From Bacillota bacterium (lineage in GTDB: Bacteria > Bacillota > Sulfobacillia > RBS10-35 > JAJYVN01): DNA of 18,269 bases. The position numbers and the translations under genes were made by a program. The notes under the pieces are model-generated. The model had not been told where the DNA came from. It saw only the letters and a program-made list of their open reading frames with translations, and ran no database searches. The stretch covers positions 1 to 18,269 of the forward strand of contig JAKAUG010000048.1 in assembly GCA_021827805.1 (NCBI GenBank), read 5' to 3'. Each line of letters starts with the position of its first letter. The first letter of the stretch is position 1. This document shows, one piece after another, positions 7,838-14,979 of this stretch.

Positions 7838-8437
7838 TCAGCCGCTTCGTGGGCGGCTTCTGCTCGTCACCACCCAGTGGATCACATCCTTTTCCTGGTC
7901 CCAACCCGTCTGGCGGAGGAACTCGGTGATGTGCGCCGTGTACGCGCGCGAACCACGCTTCGACCAGAACCGTACCGAGGTGACCAAGCGTTTCAGGCAG
8001 GCGCCACACTCCTCAAAGTGAAAGCGCCTATCCTCCGGGGTCTGCCATACCGCTTCAGCGGCTGCGGCCACGTCCGGATGAAATGCCGGATGGCACGTGG
8101 CCAACACCCGCCGCTGCAGTTCCCACACGTCCGGCTCGAACCCCTCGAAACCGTAACTCAGGTCCGGGTCCAGTTCGTGCGTGACCCGCAGGCCCGCCAG
8201 CATATACGCCTGTGCTGTCCACGCATCGTCCCAGTGCGGATGATGCCACGCCATCCACCCGGCCTGCTGCTCCATGTAGAACAGTAGATGGCCGTGGGCG
8301 CCCGTGCTCTCCTCCTGGCGCAGGTCCGCAAAGCGCCCCTTGACGGCGTTCCATCGCCTCTCCAGGTAGTATGGTGTCACCGGGGCGGATGCCGCGTTCG
8401 CGGCCCGGCGATCCACCGTATCTTCCGTCGCTTCCAT
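7838..8437 (-). CDS. Hypothetical protein, Trp/His-rich, unrecognised
   Basis: I do not recognise this 199-aa protein. The ATG at 8437 (MEATEDTVDR) is preceded by AAGGTGG and GGGACGGGG, a plausible ribosome-binding site. The frame extends further upstream, but with low-complexity Arg/Ala/Pro sequence. Visible features are an aromatic and histidine-rich stretch WMAWHHPHWDDAW (61-73), C115-H116 with H120 (ATCHPAFH), acidic GFEGFEPDVWE (96-106), a C144-x2-C147 pair in FEECGACLK, and a basic/aromatic segment VRFWSKRGSRAY. No signal peptide or membrane segment is seen, so it is probably cytosolic. The His and Cys clusters could bind a metal, but that is inference. Composition is protein-like throughout. 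It stands alone, flanked by decayed sequences, with its 5' side facing about 400 bp of empty DNA. Confidence 0.7.
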   Translation of the reverse strand: MEATEDTVDRRAANAASAPVTPYYLERRWNAVKGRFADLRQEESTGAHGHLLFYMEQQAGWMAWHHPHWDDAWTAQAYMLAGLRVTHELDPDLSYGFEGFEPDVWELQRRVLATCHPAFHPDVAAAAEAVWQTPEDRRFHFEECGACLKRLVTSVRFWSKRGSRAYTAHITEFLRQTGWDQEKDVIHWVVTSRSRPRSG

Positions 8438-8840
8438 ATCCCCGTCCCACCTTCGACGTGCTGCCCTGGCGCCAGCCCGTGGTTCCTCCGGTGGGCTGTG
8501 CTCGCCAGGGTTACCGCGCGTTGTCCGCACCCTGCGGGTCCATCACGGCCCCGGCCCTTTCCGCAAATGGGCGTACCAAAACGTGATCGTCCTTGCGCCC
8601 GCTGTTCGACATCATTCTACACAGCCGGCCCAGGTCCCTTGCGCACCGGGCGCTCGGAGCCACGCCTCCGTCGACGCATCAGGCCGTGCGGCCGCCCGAG
8701 GCCCAGGCCCGAGAGCACCGCGCCGGACCCGCCGACTGTGGACCGGGCTACCCCGGTCGGCGGAGAGATCGACGCTGGCGCCGTGGTCGCGGTGGGCAGC
8801 GGGGTCAGTGTCGGTATCGCCGAAGCACACCCTCGCTCGG
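8438..8840. other. Non-coding gap
   Basis: About 400 bp separate the start of the 199-aa gene from the SEC-C fragment. I see no gene, RNA gene or clear promoter here. The promoter of the 199-aa gene should lie within it, next to 8437, but I cannot place -35 and -10 boxes. Confidence 0.5.
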
Positions 8841-8972
8841 GTGCTGTGTGTTGACGCGGCGGCCAGGGCGGCTCTCAAATCGGGACGCAACGATCCCTGC
8901 CCGTGCCGCAGCGGCCACAAGTGCAAGCGCTGCCGCGGGGCCCGGCGGCGCCCGCCTGCGTCGGTCACCTTG
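8841..8972 (+). pseudogene. SEC-C zinc-motif fragment
   Basis: Codons 8880-8939 encode SGRNDPCPCRSGHKCKRCRG, a clear relative of the SEC-C motif (GRNDPCPCGSGKKYKKCC), a small zinc-binding tail best known from SecA and from many small proteins. The usual final CC is CR, and the preceding Tyr is Cys, so the ligand pattern is altered (C-x-C...C-x2-C). A GTG at 8841 is the nearest in-frame start but has no ribosome-binding site. No stop occurs before the frame runs far into the antisense of trmL, so the 8972 end given here is arbitrary. It is probably the leftover 3' part of a lost gene. A short functional peptide cannot be excluded. Confidence 0.45.
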
Positions 8973-9446
8973 TCAGACCATCCCGGGGAACCCCTGCTGG
9001 CGCAGTGCCTCATACACCGCGATCGACACCGCGTTGCCGAGGTTCAGGGATCGCCAGTTCGGCAGCATGGGCACCCTGACCCAGCTCCGCGGGTGGGCTT
9101 CCAGCAGGGATGGCGGCAGGCCGCGGCTTTCGCGGCCGAAGACGAGGGCATCCTCGGACCCGAACGGGATGGCCACATGCGGCTGACCGCCACGGGTGGT
9201 AAACAGCCGGAGAGTCCGGCCGCCGAGCGCGGCGAGGCAGTCGGACCAGCTGTCGTGCACCGCGACGTCAAGCCCGGGCCAGTAGTCCAAGCCAGCGCGG
9301 CGGAGGTAGCGGTCCTCCAGCGAGAACCCCAGCGGACGAACCAGGTGCAGGCGGCAGCCGGTCACCACGCACGTCCGCGAGATGTTGCCGGTGTTGCTGG
9401 GGATCTCGGGTTCCACGAGCACCACCTGCAGCGGCGAGTTCCTCAC
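8973..9446 (-). CDS. trmL: tRNA (cytidine/uridine-34-2'-O)-methyltransferase
   Basis: TrmL is a SPOUT-class enzyme that uses S-adenosylmethionine to methylate the ribose of wobble base 34 in certain leucine tRNAs. The 157-aa length is that of the family. Motifs are VEPEIPSNTGNISRT (residues 11-25), LVFGRESRGLP (101-111) and RVPM followed by RSLNLGNAVSIAVYEALRQ (132-150), which form the knotted cofactor site. I chose the GTG at 9446 because it gives MRNSPLQVVLVEPEIPSN, the normal family start. The Shine-Dalgarno site is weak (GGGCGTGGG). It lies 32 nt after the ABC permease gene and is probably the third gene of that operon. The pairing with an exporter has no obvious functional meaning. Confidence 0.93.
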   Translation of the reverse strand: MRNSPLQVVLVEPEIPSNTGNISRTCVVTGCRLHLVRPLGFSLEDRYLRRAGLDYWPGLDVAVHDSWSDCLAALGGRTLRLFTTRGGQPHVAIPFGSEDALVFGRESRGLPPSLLEAHPRSWVRVPMLPNWRSLNLGNAVSIAVYEALRQQGFPGMV

Positions 9447-9478
9447 CCCACGCCCGTCATTCCGCGCCGGACCCGGCA

Positions 9479-10189
9479 TCAATCCTGCAGACTCAGGACC
9501 AGCAACTCGCGTTTGAACAGTCGCACGCCCAGGGCGACCAGGACAATGGCCAGCCCTCCCAGCAGGGCCACCGCACGCTCCAGCCAGGACATGGTGAAGT
9601 GCAGGTGGACCAGGTTCAGCAGCAGGGGTGCGGCCAGGACCGCCAGACTGAGCATCGTCACCATGTATGCCGCGCGCTGGTCGCCCACCCGCAGGGCCAC
9701 GAAGGTCCCGACCGTCGCCAGGTACACGCAGAGCGCGGCGGAGGCACCAAGGATGAGCAGCCGCCCCTGGGGCAGGGCCAGATAGGACCAGGTCCATGCG
9801 CCGTGGTGCTGGAGATTGGTTGCCAGCAGTTGCACGGCCGCGGTCAGCAGCGTGCTCGTGTAACCGAGCACCGAGGCCACCAGCACCTTACCCGCGAAGA
9901 TGGCCGAGTCCGAGAGACGCGTCGCCAGAAGATACTCCAGGGTCCGCCCGCTTCTCTCGTGCAGGACCAGGTCCGGCGCTGACTGGGCTACCACGATCAC
10001 ACCGGCGAAGAGGGCGTAGAAGAGACCCAGGAGGGTCAGAAGCGGGTTGGCGCCGGCAGCGGCATGCCGGCTCTCCAATGAGGGGACCAGGCCCATGATC
10101 AGCACGGCGAGGGCGAAGATGCGCAGAAAGCGTCTGTTGCCAATAAGTTCGGCGACTTCCTTCCAGAGCATCGTCCCCAGATCAGCCAT
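9479..10189 (-). CDS. ABC-2-type transporter permease
   Basis: This 236-aa protein is the membrane part of an ABC exporter. It starts with an amphipathic segment (MADLGTMLWKEVAELIGNRR) typical of ABC-2 permeases. About six hydrophobic segments follow: FLRIFALAVLIMGLV (about 21-35), LLTLLGLFYALFAGVIVVA (about 50-68), a segment around VLVASVLGYTSTLL (about 102-115), LLILGASAALCVYLATVGTF, YMVTMLSLAVLAAPLLLNLV and the C-terminal LLGGLAIVLVALGVRLF. The conserved LVLHERSGRTLEYLLATRLS between segments 2 and 3 matches the 'E...GTLE.LLATP' element of the family. Its ATG overlaps the end of the ATPase gene by 8 bp (ATGGCTGA), so the two are translationally coupled. With one permease gene the complex is probably a homodimer. 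The substrate is unknown. Confidence 0.88.
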   Translation of the reverse strand: MADLGTMLWKEVAELIGNRRFLRIFALAVLIMGLVPSLESRHAAAGANPLLTLLGLFYALFAGVIVVAQSAPDLVLHERSGRTLEYLLATRLSDSAIFAGKVLVASVLGYTSTLLTAAVQLLATNLQHHGAWTWSYLALPQGRLLILGASAALCVYLATVGTFVALRVGDQRAAYMVTMLSLAVLAAPLLLNLVHLHFTMSWLERAVALLGGLAIVLVALGVRLFKRELLVLSLQD

Positions 10190-11126
10190 GTTCCCCGCCC
10201 CCCACGACCGACAGGTAGACGTCCTCGAGCGAACGCCGCTCGGGGACCACCGCGCGCACGCCCGCCCCGGCGGCTACCAGCGCAGCCACGACCCCCTCCA
10301 CGTCCTCGGCGCGCGCGAGCTCGACGCGGTACTCGCCTTCCCCCGACTGCGGCTGGAGGGTCGCGCCCTCCGGCAACCGCAGGGATGCGGCCGCCGCCCC
10401 ATCCAGGCGCGTGCAGCGGAGGCGCACCGCGGGGCGGTCCCCCGTGCCCAGCTGATCTGGAGCACCCAGGGCGACCAGTTTTCCCGCCTGGATGATCCCC
10501 ACCAGGCTGCAGATGCGCTGCGCCTCGTCCAGGTGGTGGGTGCAGAGGAAGATCGTTCTCCTGCCCTCCTCTGCCAGGGAGAGAAGGATGTCGCGCAACA
10601 TGACGATATTGACGGGGTCCAGGCCCGAGGTGGGCTCGTCCAGGACCAGCAGCCTGGGTTCGGCCAGCAGGGCACGGGCGATGCCGAGCTTCTGGCGCAT
10701 CCCCTTGCTGAATCCCGAGACGCGCTCGGCGCGCCGGTCCCAGAGGTCCACGCGGCGCAGGGCGGCCTCGCTGCGCATGCGGCGTTCCCGCGCCGGCAAG
10801 CGGGCCACACGCCCCGCGAACTCAAGGTTCTGCCAGGCCGTGAGCCGGTCATACAGCCCGACCTGATCCAGGAGTACGCCCGTGGCGGCGCGCACGCGCG
10901 TCCCCTCCCGCAGAGGGTCCAGGCCCAGCGTGCGCACGGTGCCGCTGGTGGGAGGCAGAAGCCCGAGCAGCATCCGCACCGTGGTGGTCTTGCCGGAGCC
11001 GTTGGGCCCCAGAAAGCCGAAGACGCTGCCGCTGGGCACCTCCAGATCCAGGCCGGCAACCGCTGGGCGTACGCCAAAACTCCGACCCAGACCGCGGCAG
11101 ACGATGGCCGAGGCCTCTGGCAACAC
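10182..11126 (-). CDS. ABC transporter ATP-binding protein, NatA/CcmA-like
   Basis: This ATPase powers the permease encoded just downstream. Motifs: Walker A GPNGSGKTTT, Q-loop around GVLLDQVGLYDRLT, signature SGFSKGMRQKLGIARAL, Walker B RLLVLDEPTSGLDP and the H-loop CTHHLDEA. The SKGMRQK form of the signature is typical of the NatA/drug-export branch. A C-terminal domain of about 90 residues, ending RRSLEDVYLSVVGG, is the usual regulatory tail of this branch. I chose the GTG at 11126 (MLPEASAIVCRGL, 314 aa). The adjacent TTG at 11123 is equally possible. The frame is open further upstream, but that part runs through the antisense of the divergent gene. The start codon lies inside a hairpin whose loop holds the Shine-Dalgarno sequence (see the separate entry). 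Confidence 0.93.
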   Translation of the reverse strand: MLPEASAIVCRGLGRSFGVRPAVAGLDLEVPSGSVFGFLGPNGSGKTTTVRMLLGLLPPTSGTVRTLGLDPLREGTRVRAATGVLLDQVGLYDRLTAWQNLEFAGRVARLPARERRMRSEAALRRVDLWDRRAERVSGFSKGMRQKLGIARALLAEPRLLVLDEPTSGLDPVNIVMLRDILLSLAEEGRRTIFLCTHHLDEAQRICSLVGIIQAGKLVALGAPDQLGTGDRPAVRLRCTRLDGAAAASLRLPEGATLQPQSGEGEYRVELARAEDVEGVVAALVAAGAGVRAVVPERRSLEDVYLSVVGGGEHG

Positions 11127-11147
11127 CCGCCACCCCTTTTCGGGTGT
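11123..11147 (-). promoter_or_regulatory. Hairpin enclosing the start region of the ABC ATPase gene
   Basis: On the minus-strand transcript ACACCCG (11147-11141) and CGGGTGT (11129-11123) are exact 7-bp inverted copies. The 11-nt loop holds AAAAGGGGTGG, the likely Shine-Dalgarno site, and the GTG start codon lies in the 3' arm. Such a structure could limit translation. It could also be a regulator-binding dyad in the divergent promoter region. I infer a role only from position. Confidence 0.4.
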
Positions 11148-11195
11148 ACTGTACCATGCGGAGGCCTTGGGAGAGGGGGAGAAGGGGTGTCTGGG

Positions 11196-11471
11196 ATGTG
11201 GAACAACATGAAGAAGGCGGCCATCGCCGGTGCGGCGCACATGGCCGTGAGCGCGGAGCAAGCGACCCGCCGGCTGGATCTGCAACGGCGCCTGGGCGAG
11301 CAGGAGGGGCAGCTCGAGGCGCACTATGCCGCGCTTGGGCGGCTGACGGCGGCCGCCGTGCGGGAGGGCAGGGTGCAACTGCCCGGCGCTCAGGAGCACC
11401 TGGCGGGCGCGGAGACCGCAGAGGCCCAGATCGCGCGCCTGCGGGCGGAGCTTGACCGCCTCGGCAGCTGA
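11196..11471 (+). CDS. Small coiled-coil protein, unknown function
   Basis: This 91-aa protein has no family I can name. The ATG at 11196 (MWNNMKKAAIAGAAHM) is preceded by GGGGGAGAAGGGG about 7 nt upstream, a strong site. After a short N-terminal part, residues 25-55 and 65-91 are helical and rich in Leu, Gln, Glu and Arg (LQRRLGEQEGQLEAHYAALG and AQIARLRAELDRLGS), suggesting an antiparallel coiled-coil hairpin. The shape recalls small bacterial proteins with a 'LE..YA.LGRL...A.R.G' helix pair that often carry a C-terminal zinc ribbon. No zinc ribbon is present here. It diverges from the ABC operon, sharing about 70 bp of upstream DNA. Confidence 0.7.
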   Translation: MWNNMKKAAIAGAAHMAVSAEQATRRLDLQRRLGEQEGQLEAHYAALGRLTAAAVREGRVQLPGAQEHLAGAETAEAQIARLRAELDRLGS

Positions 11472-11570
11472 GGCTGGCTGCGGCGGCGCGGCACGTTCGT
11501 CGGGTCGCGTTGCCAGGCCGCGGCGCGCCTGGCTCCCCGTGCGGACCGGCCCACCGCTGGCGGGCGCCGG

Positions 11571-11612
11571 GGCTGGGTTGGCGGAGATCGGCCGAGCCCA
11601 CTCAACCCAGCC
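11571..11612. repeat. Inverted repeat upstream of the GGDEF-EAL gene
   Basis: GGCTGGGTT (11571-11579) and AACCCAGCC (11604-11612) are exact 9-bp inverted copies with a 24-nt spacer that can pair further (GAG with CTC). It lies 62 bp before the TTG start of the cyclic-di-GMP gene and 100 bp after the small coiled-coil gene. It may be a terminator for the latter or a leader structure for the former. No T-run follows. Confidence 0.35.
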
Positions 11613-11674
11613 GCCAAGGCCGTCGATAAGAACAGGGAAGACGGCGTCCTGGGCCAGGATGGGGAGACGGGGTC

Positions 11675-13759
11675 TTGACAGGCAACGCTCTGGGGTGGCT
11701 GGGCCGGATCCGTCCACACTTTTCGCTGGGGACCCGTTTCACCGTGGCGCTGCTCATCACCGTGGTGCCCATCGTGGGTCTGGCCGCCCTCAGCGTCCAG
11801 GGGATCCGCACCAACATCAGCACGTTCGTGGCGGCGCAGGCGCTCACGGAGACAGAGCGCATTCCCATTCTGCAGTTGCAGGGCGCCCTGCGCTCCGGAC
11901 CCGGGATCGACGTCATCCTCGGCGTGGCGGGCGCGCAGCAGGCGTATGCCCGACAGCAGGGAGAGGTGAGCACCGGCTTTCTGCGGGCGCTCGGCGACCC
12001 CTGGGACCCTGAGGAGGCGCGCCGGCTCGAGCGTGCCCAGCAGCAGTGGCAACAGGCTGAGCAATTTGTCCAGGCGGCTCCGGGGACCCCCGCCGCGAGC
12101 CGGGCGGAACTGGTGGGCGCCTATATGGACGCCATTCACGCCAGCCGTTCCACTCTGGGCCTGCTCATGGCGGTGACCACCGGCGAGTCCCAGAGGGCCC
12201 TGGCCGCCATTCAGCAGCGGGAACGGCACCAGATCGTTCTGGCGCTCCTGGCCGTCGTCGTGGCCCTGGCGGCCGCCCTGGGTGCGGCCTTCTGGCTCCG
12301 CTGGATCGTGGTCGGCCGTGTGCGCCAGCTCGTGCGGGCGGTCGAGCGCCTCGAACGGGACGGGGTCCTACCCACACCATGGCCAGACGAACTGGGGGAG
12401 GTCTCCGCCGCGCTGGCCGCCATGTGGCAGGCGGTGCGGGCGCAGCGGGCGCAGTTGCGGCACCGCGCGCTGCACGACCCCCTGACGGGTCTCGGCAACA
12501 GGCGGCTGGCCACCGCCGTCGGCGCGCGTTCCCTCACGGCCCTGATCACGCTGGACCTCAACAACTTCAAAGCGGTCAACGACGTTCTGGGTCACGCGGC
12601 GGGGGACAGGATGCTGCGCGTGGTGGCACGGCGGCTGACGCGCGCCGTGCGCCCGGTCGACACCGTGGTCCGCCTGGGTGGCGACGAGTTCGCGGTGCTG
12701 GTCCACGACCCCGCCACACGGCAAGAGGTGGGCACGTTGGCCCAGCGGCTCGTCGACTTGTTGGCTGAACCGGTGCGGTTGGGACGGCGGATCTGGTCCA
12801 TGGGTGCCAGCGTGGGGATCGCCCTGGCCCAAGATCTGACCCCCGCTGACGGAGGCGCCGCCGCCCTGGGGCAGCGGCTGCTGACCGCCGCGGACGTGGC
12901 GATGTATGACCGCAAGCAGAGCGGCAGCCACGGGATCACCTTCTACGAGCCGTCGATGCAGGAGACCCTGGTCCGGGAGTTGGACCTCGAACGTTCCCTG
13001 ACCGATGCGGTGGAGTGCGGCGGGCTGACGGTCCACTACCAGCCGTTCGTCAAGCTGGGCCAGCACGCGCTTGTGGGGGTGGAGGCCTTGGTGCGGTGGC
13101 AGCACCCGACGTGCGGCCTGCTGGAGCCAGGGTCCTTCATCCCGCTTGCCGAGCGGAGCGACCTGATCGTCGCGCTGGGCTGGAGTGTCCTGGACTCCGC
13201 TCTGGGGCAGGTGGCGATCTGGCGTCAGCGCGATCTCTGGCCGACCGGAGCGCGCTTGGCGGTCAACATCGCTCCGGGGCACTTCACCCGGCCCGACTTC
13301 GTGGCCGGTGTGCGCGGCCTCCTGCAGGAGCACGGACTGCCGGGATCGGTCCTCACGATTGAGATCACCGAGACGACCGCCATGGTGGACATCGAGACCT
13401 CGAAGGCCACCCTGCGGGCGCTGCGGGAGCTCTCCATCCAGGTGGCCATCGACGACTTCGGCACCGGGTACACCACCCTGGGCCACCTCGCCGAACTGCA
13501 GGCCGACATCGTGAAGATCGACCGCTCGTTCCTGCAGCCGGAAGCGGACATTCAGCATTCCTCTGTGGTCCTGGCCATCCTGGCTCTGGCGCGTTCCCTG
13601 CACTTCCAGGTTGTGGCGGAGGGGGTGGAGACCTCCTCCCAGGAAGAGTGGTTGCGTTCCCAATGTTGCGACATGGCGCAGGGGTTCCTGTTCGCCCGTC
13701 CTCTTCCCAGCGCCGAGTTCGAAACGCTGGTGCTGCGCCCCCTGGCCCCCACCACCTGA
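11675..13759 (+). CDS. Membrane-bound GGDEF-EAL cyclic-di-GMP protein
   Basis: A 694-aa sensor with both cyclic-di-GMP synthesis and breakdown domains. It has an N-terminal transmembrane helix (about 22-42), an outer sensor region of about 140 mostly helical residues, a second transmembrane helix (about 187-207), a HAMP-like linker, a GGDEF domain (about 265-425) and an EAL domain (about 435-690). The diguanylate cyclase signature RLGGDEF (333-339) is canonical. RPVD (326-329), five residues before it, is a product-inhibition I-site. The phosphodiesterase set is also present: EALVR (470-474), N531, E563, DDFGTGYTT (593-601), K614 and E649. Either activity could dominate. I chose the TTG at 11675 with GGGGAGACGGGG just upstream, since no better start precedes the first membrane helix. 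The sensed signal is unknown. Confidence 0.94.
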   Translation: MTGNALGWLGRIRPHFSLGTRFTVALLITVVPIVGLAALSVQGIRTNISTFVAAQALTETERIPILQLQGALRSGPGIDVILGVAGAQQAYARQQGEVSTGFLRALGDPWDPEEARRLERAQQQWQQAEQFVQAAPGTPAASRAELVGAYMDAIHASRSTLGLLMAVTTGESQRALAAIQQRERHQIVLALLAVVVALAAALGAAFWLRWIVVGRVRQLVRAVERLERDGVLPTPWPDELGEVSAALAAMWQAVRAQRAQLRHRALHDPLTGLGNRRLATAVGARSLTALITLDLNNFKAVNDVLGHAAGDRMLRVVARRLTRAVRPVDTVVRLGGDEFAVLVHDPATRQEVGTLAQRLVDLLAEPVRLGRRIWSMGASVGIALAQDLTPADGGAAALGQRLLTAADVAMYDRKQSGSHGITFYEPSMQETLVRELDLERSLTDAVECGGLTVHYQPFVKLGQHALVGVEALVRWQHPTCGLLEPGSFIPLAERSDLIVALGWSVLDSALGQVAIWRQRDLWPTGARLAVNIAPGHFTRPDFVAGVRGLLQEHGLPGSVLTIEITETTAMVDIETSKATLRALRELSIQVAIDDFGTGYTTLGHLAELQADIVKIDRSFLQPEADIQHSSVVLAILALARSLHFQVVAEGVETSSQEEWLRSQCCDMAQGFLFARPLPSAEFETLVLRPLAPTT

Positions 13760-13861
13760 AGGGGGTCTCCCCTGGCCGCCAACCCGAGAGCTGTGCGGCG
13801 TGGTCCGACGAACCTCCCGGACTTCGCAGGGACACGCACTGCTGGGCCGAAACCCGCCGGC

Positions 13862-14878
13862 ATGGGGGTGTGCCGTTTGGCGCTCCGGGTGGGGATCATC
13901 GGGTGCGGCGGAGCGGGTGGTGAGCACGCGCGAGCGTACGGCAAGCTGGGGTCGCGCGTGGAGTTGGTGGGCGTCTGTGACATCGACGCCGGCAGGGCCG
14001 AGCGGCTGGCGACGGCCAGCGGCACTCGGCCCCATGCCGCGGTGCGTGACCTCCTCGACGAGGGGCGACCCGACCTGGTCTCCGTCTGCACGGCCGAGTA
14101 CCACCACGTCCAGCCGGTGCTGGATGCGCTGGCGGCCGGCTCTCACGTGCTCTGCGAGAAACCCATGGCCCACACCGTGGCCGACGCGCGCAGGATGGTC
14201 ACGGCGGCGAGCGCGGCCGGGCGGGTCCTTGGCATCGACTACAACTACCGCCACATGCCGGCCTTCCGCGCGCTGCGCGCGGAGATCACGGCAGGAGCGC
14301 TGGGCCAGGTCCTGCTGGCCCAGATCACGGCGCATGCCTTCTGCTACCACCACGCGCTGGATCTGGTTCGCTTTCTCTTCGGGGAGGTCGTCGAGGTCGC
14401 CTCCTGGGTGGATGATGTGCAGGCCCGCCGGAACTTCCCATGGACCACGCCCGAGGAGTTCCTCTACGTCCCGTCGGTCTCCGCGACCGCCCTGCTGCGC
14501 ATGCGTGGCGGCGCCACGGTGACCCTTGCCGCGAGCCGTCTGCGCTCGCTGGAGGATACGCTGCTGGATGTCGAGGTGGTGGGGGAGCGGGGCCGCATCG
14601 CCCTGCGCGGCCTGCCGGTCGGAGACACGCGGCCGCGGCGGGTCGAGTGTTGGCCAGGGGATCCGGCTGCCGCCGAGCGCCTGGGGGAGGCTCGCGCAGG
14701 CCAGCCGCCCTTCTCCCTCTCCGCCGCCTTCTCCGCGTCGATCGCCGCCTTTGTGACAGCCCTGGAGGCGGGCCAGCCGGTTCCGACCGAGGGCCGGGAC
14801 GGCGTCGCCGCCCTGGTCCTGGACCAGGCCGTCGTGCAGGCGCACCGCCTGGGCACGGTGGTTCGGCTCGGCGGCTGA
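13862..14878 (+). CDS. Gfo/Idh/MocA-family NAD(P)-dependent oxidoreductase
   Basis: Members oxidise or reduce sugars, inositols and related polyols using NAD(P). The N-terminal Rossmann fold begins RVGIIGCGGAGGEHARAYG (GxGxxG type), with an acidic end of strand 2 (VGVCDID). The family signature CEKPMA is at residues 98-103. In the C-terminal domain YNYRHMPAFRAL and HHALDLVRFLFGE occupy the positions of the substrate-site helix with its catalytic-type histidine. At 338 aa it has normal length. The ATG at 13862 lacks a clear ribosome-binding site. The TTG at 13877 (MALRVGIIG) has GGGGGTG 6 nt upstream and may be the real start. It sits about 100 bp after the cyclic-di-GMP gene and 100 bp before the GH30 gene, so processing of sugars released by the latter is plausible but unproven. 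Confidence 0.92.
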   Translation: MGVCRLALRVGIIGCGGAGGEHARAYGKLGSRVELVGVCDIDAGRAERLATASGTRPHAAVRDLLDEGRPDLVSVCTAEYHHVQPVLDALAAGSHVLCEKPMAHTVADARRMVTAASAAGRVLGIDYNYRHMPAFRALRAEITAGALGQVLLAQITAHAFCYHHALDLVRFLFGEVVEVASWVDDVQARRNFPWTTPEEFLYVPSVSATALLRMRGGATVTLAASRLRSLEDTLLDVEVVGERGRIALRGLPVGDTRPRRVECWPGDPAAAERLGEARAGQPPFSLSAAFSASIAAFVTALEAGQPVPTEGRDGVAALVLDQAVVQAHRLGTVVRLGG

Positions 14879-14979
14879 GCGCCCGGGTTGGACGTGCATC
14901 CGCGGCCGCCGCGCGCCGACTGCGATGGCGACTGTTTGCGGCGAGGTCGGCGAGCGGGTCACCGGGAGGGGGGATAGGG

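Noticed and set aside
12368..14962. Very long open minus-strand frame opposite the GGDEF-EAL and Gfo/Idh genes
   Set aside because: It spans two well-supported plus-strand genes and their gap and has no family motifs. GC-driven antisense openness explains it.
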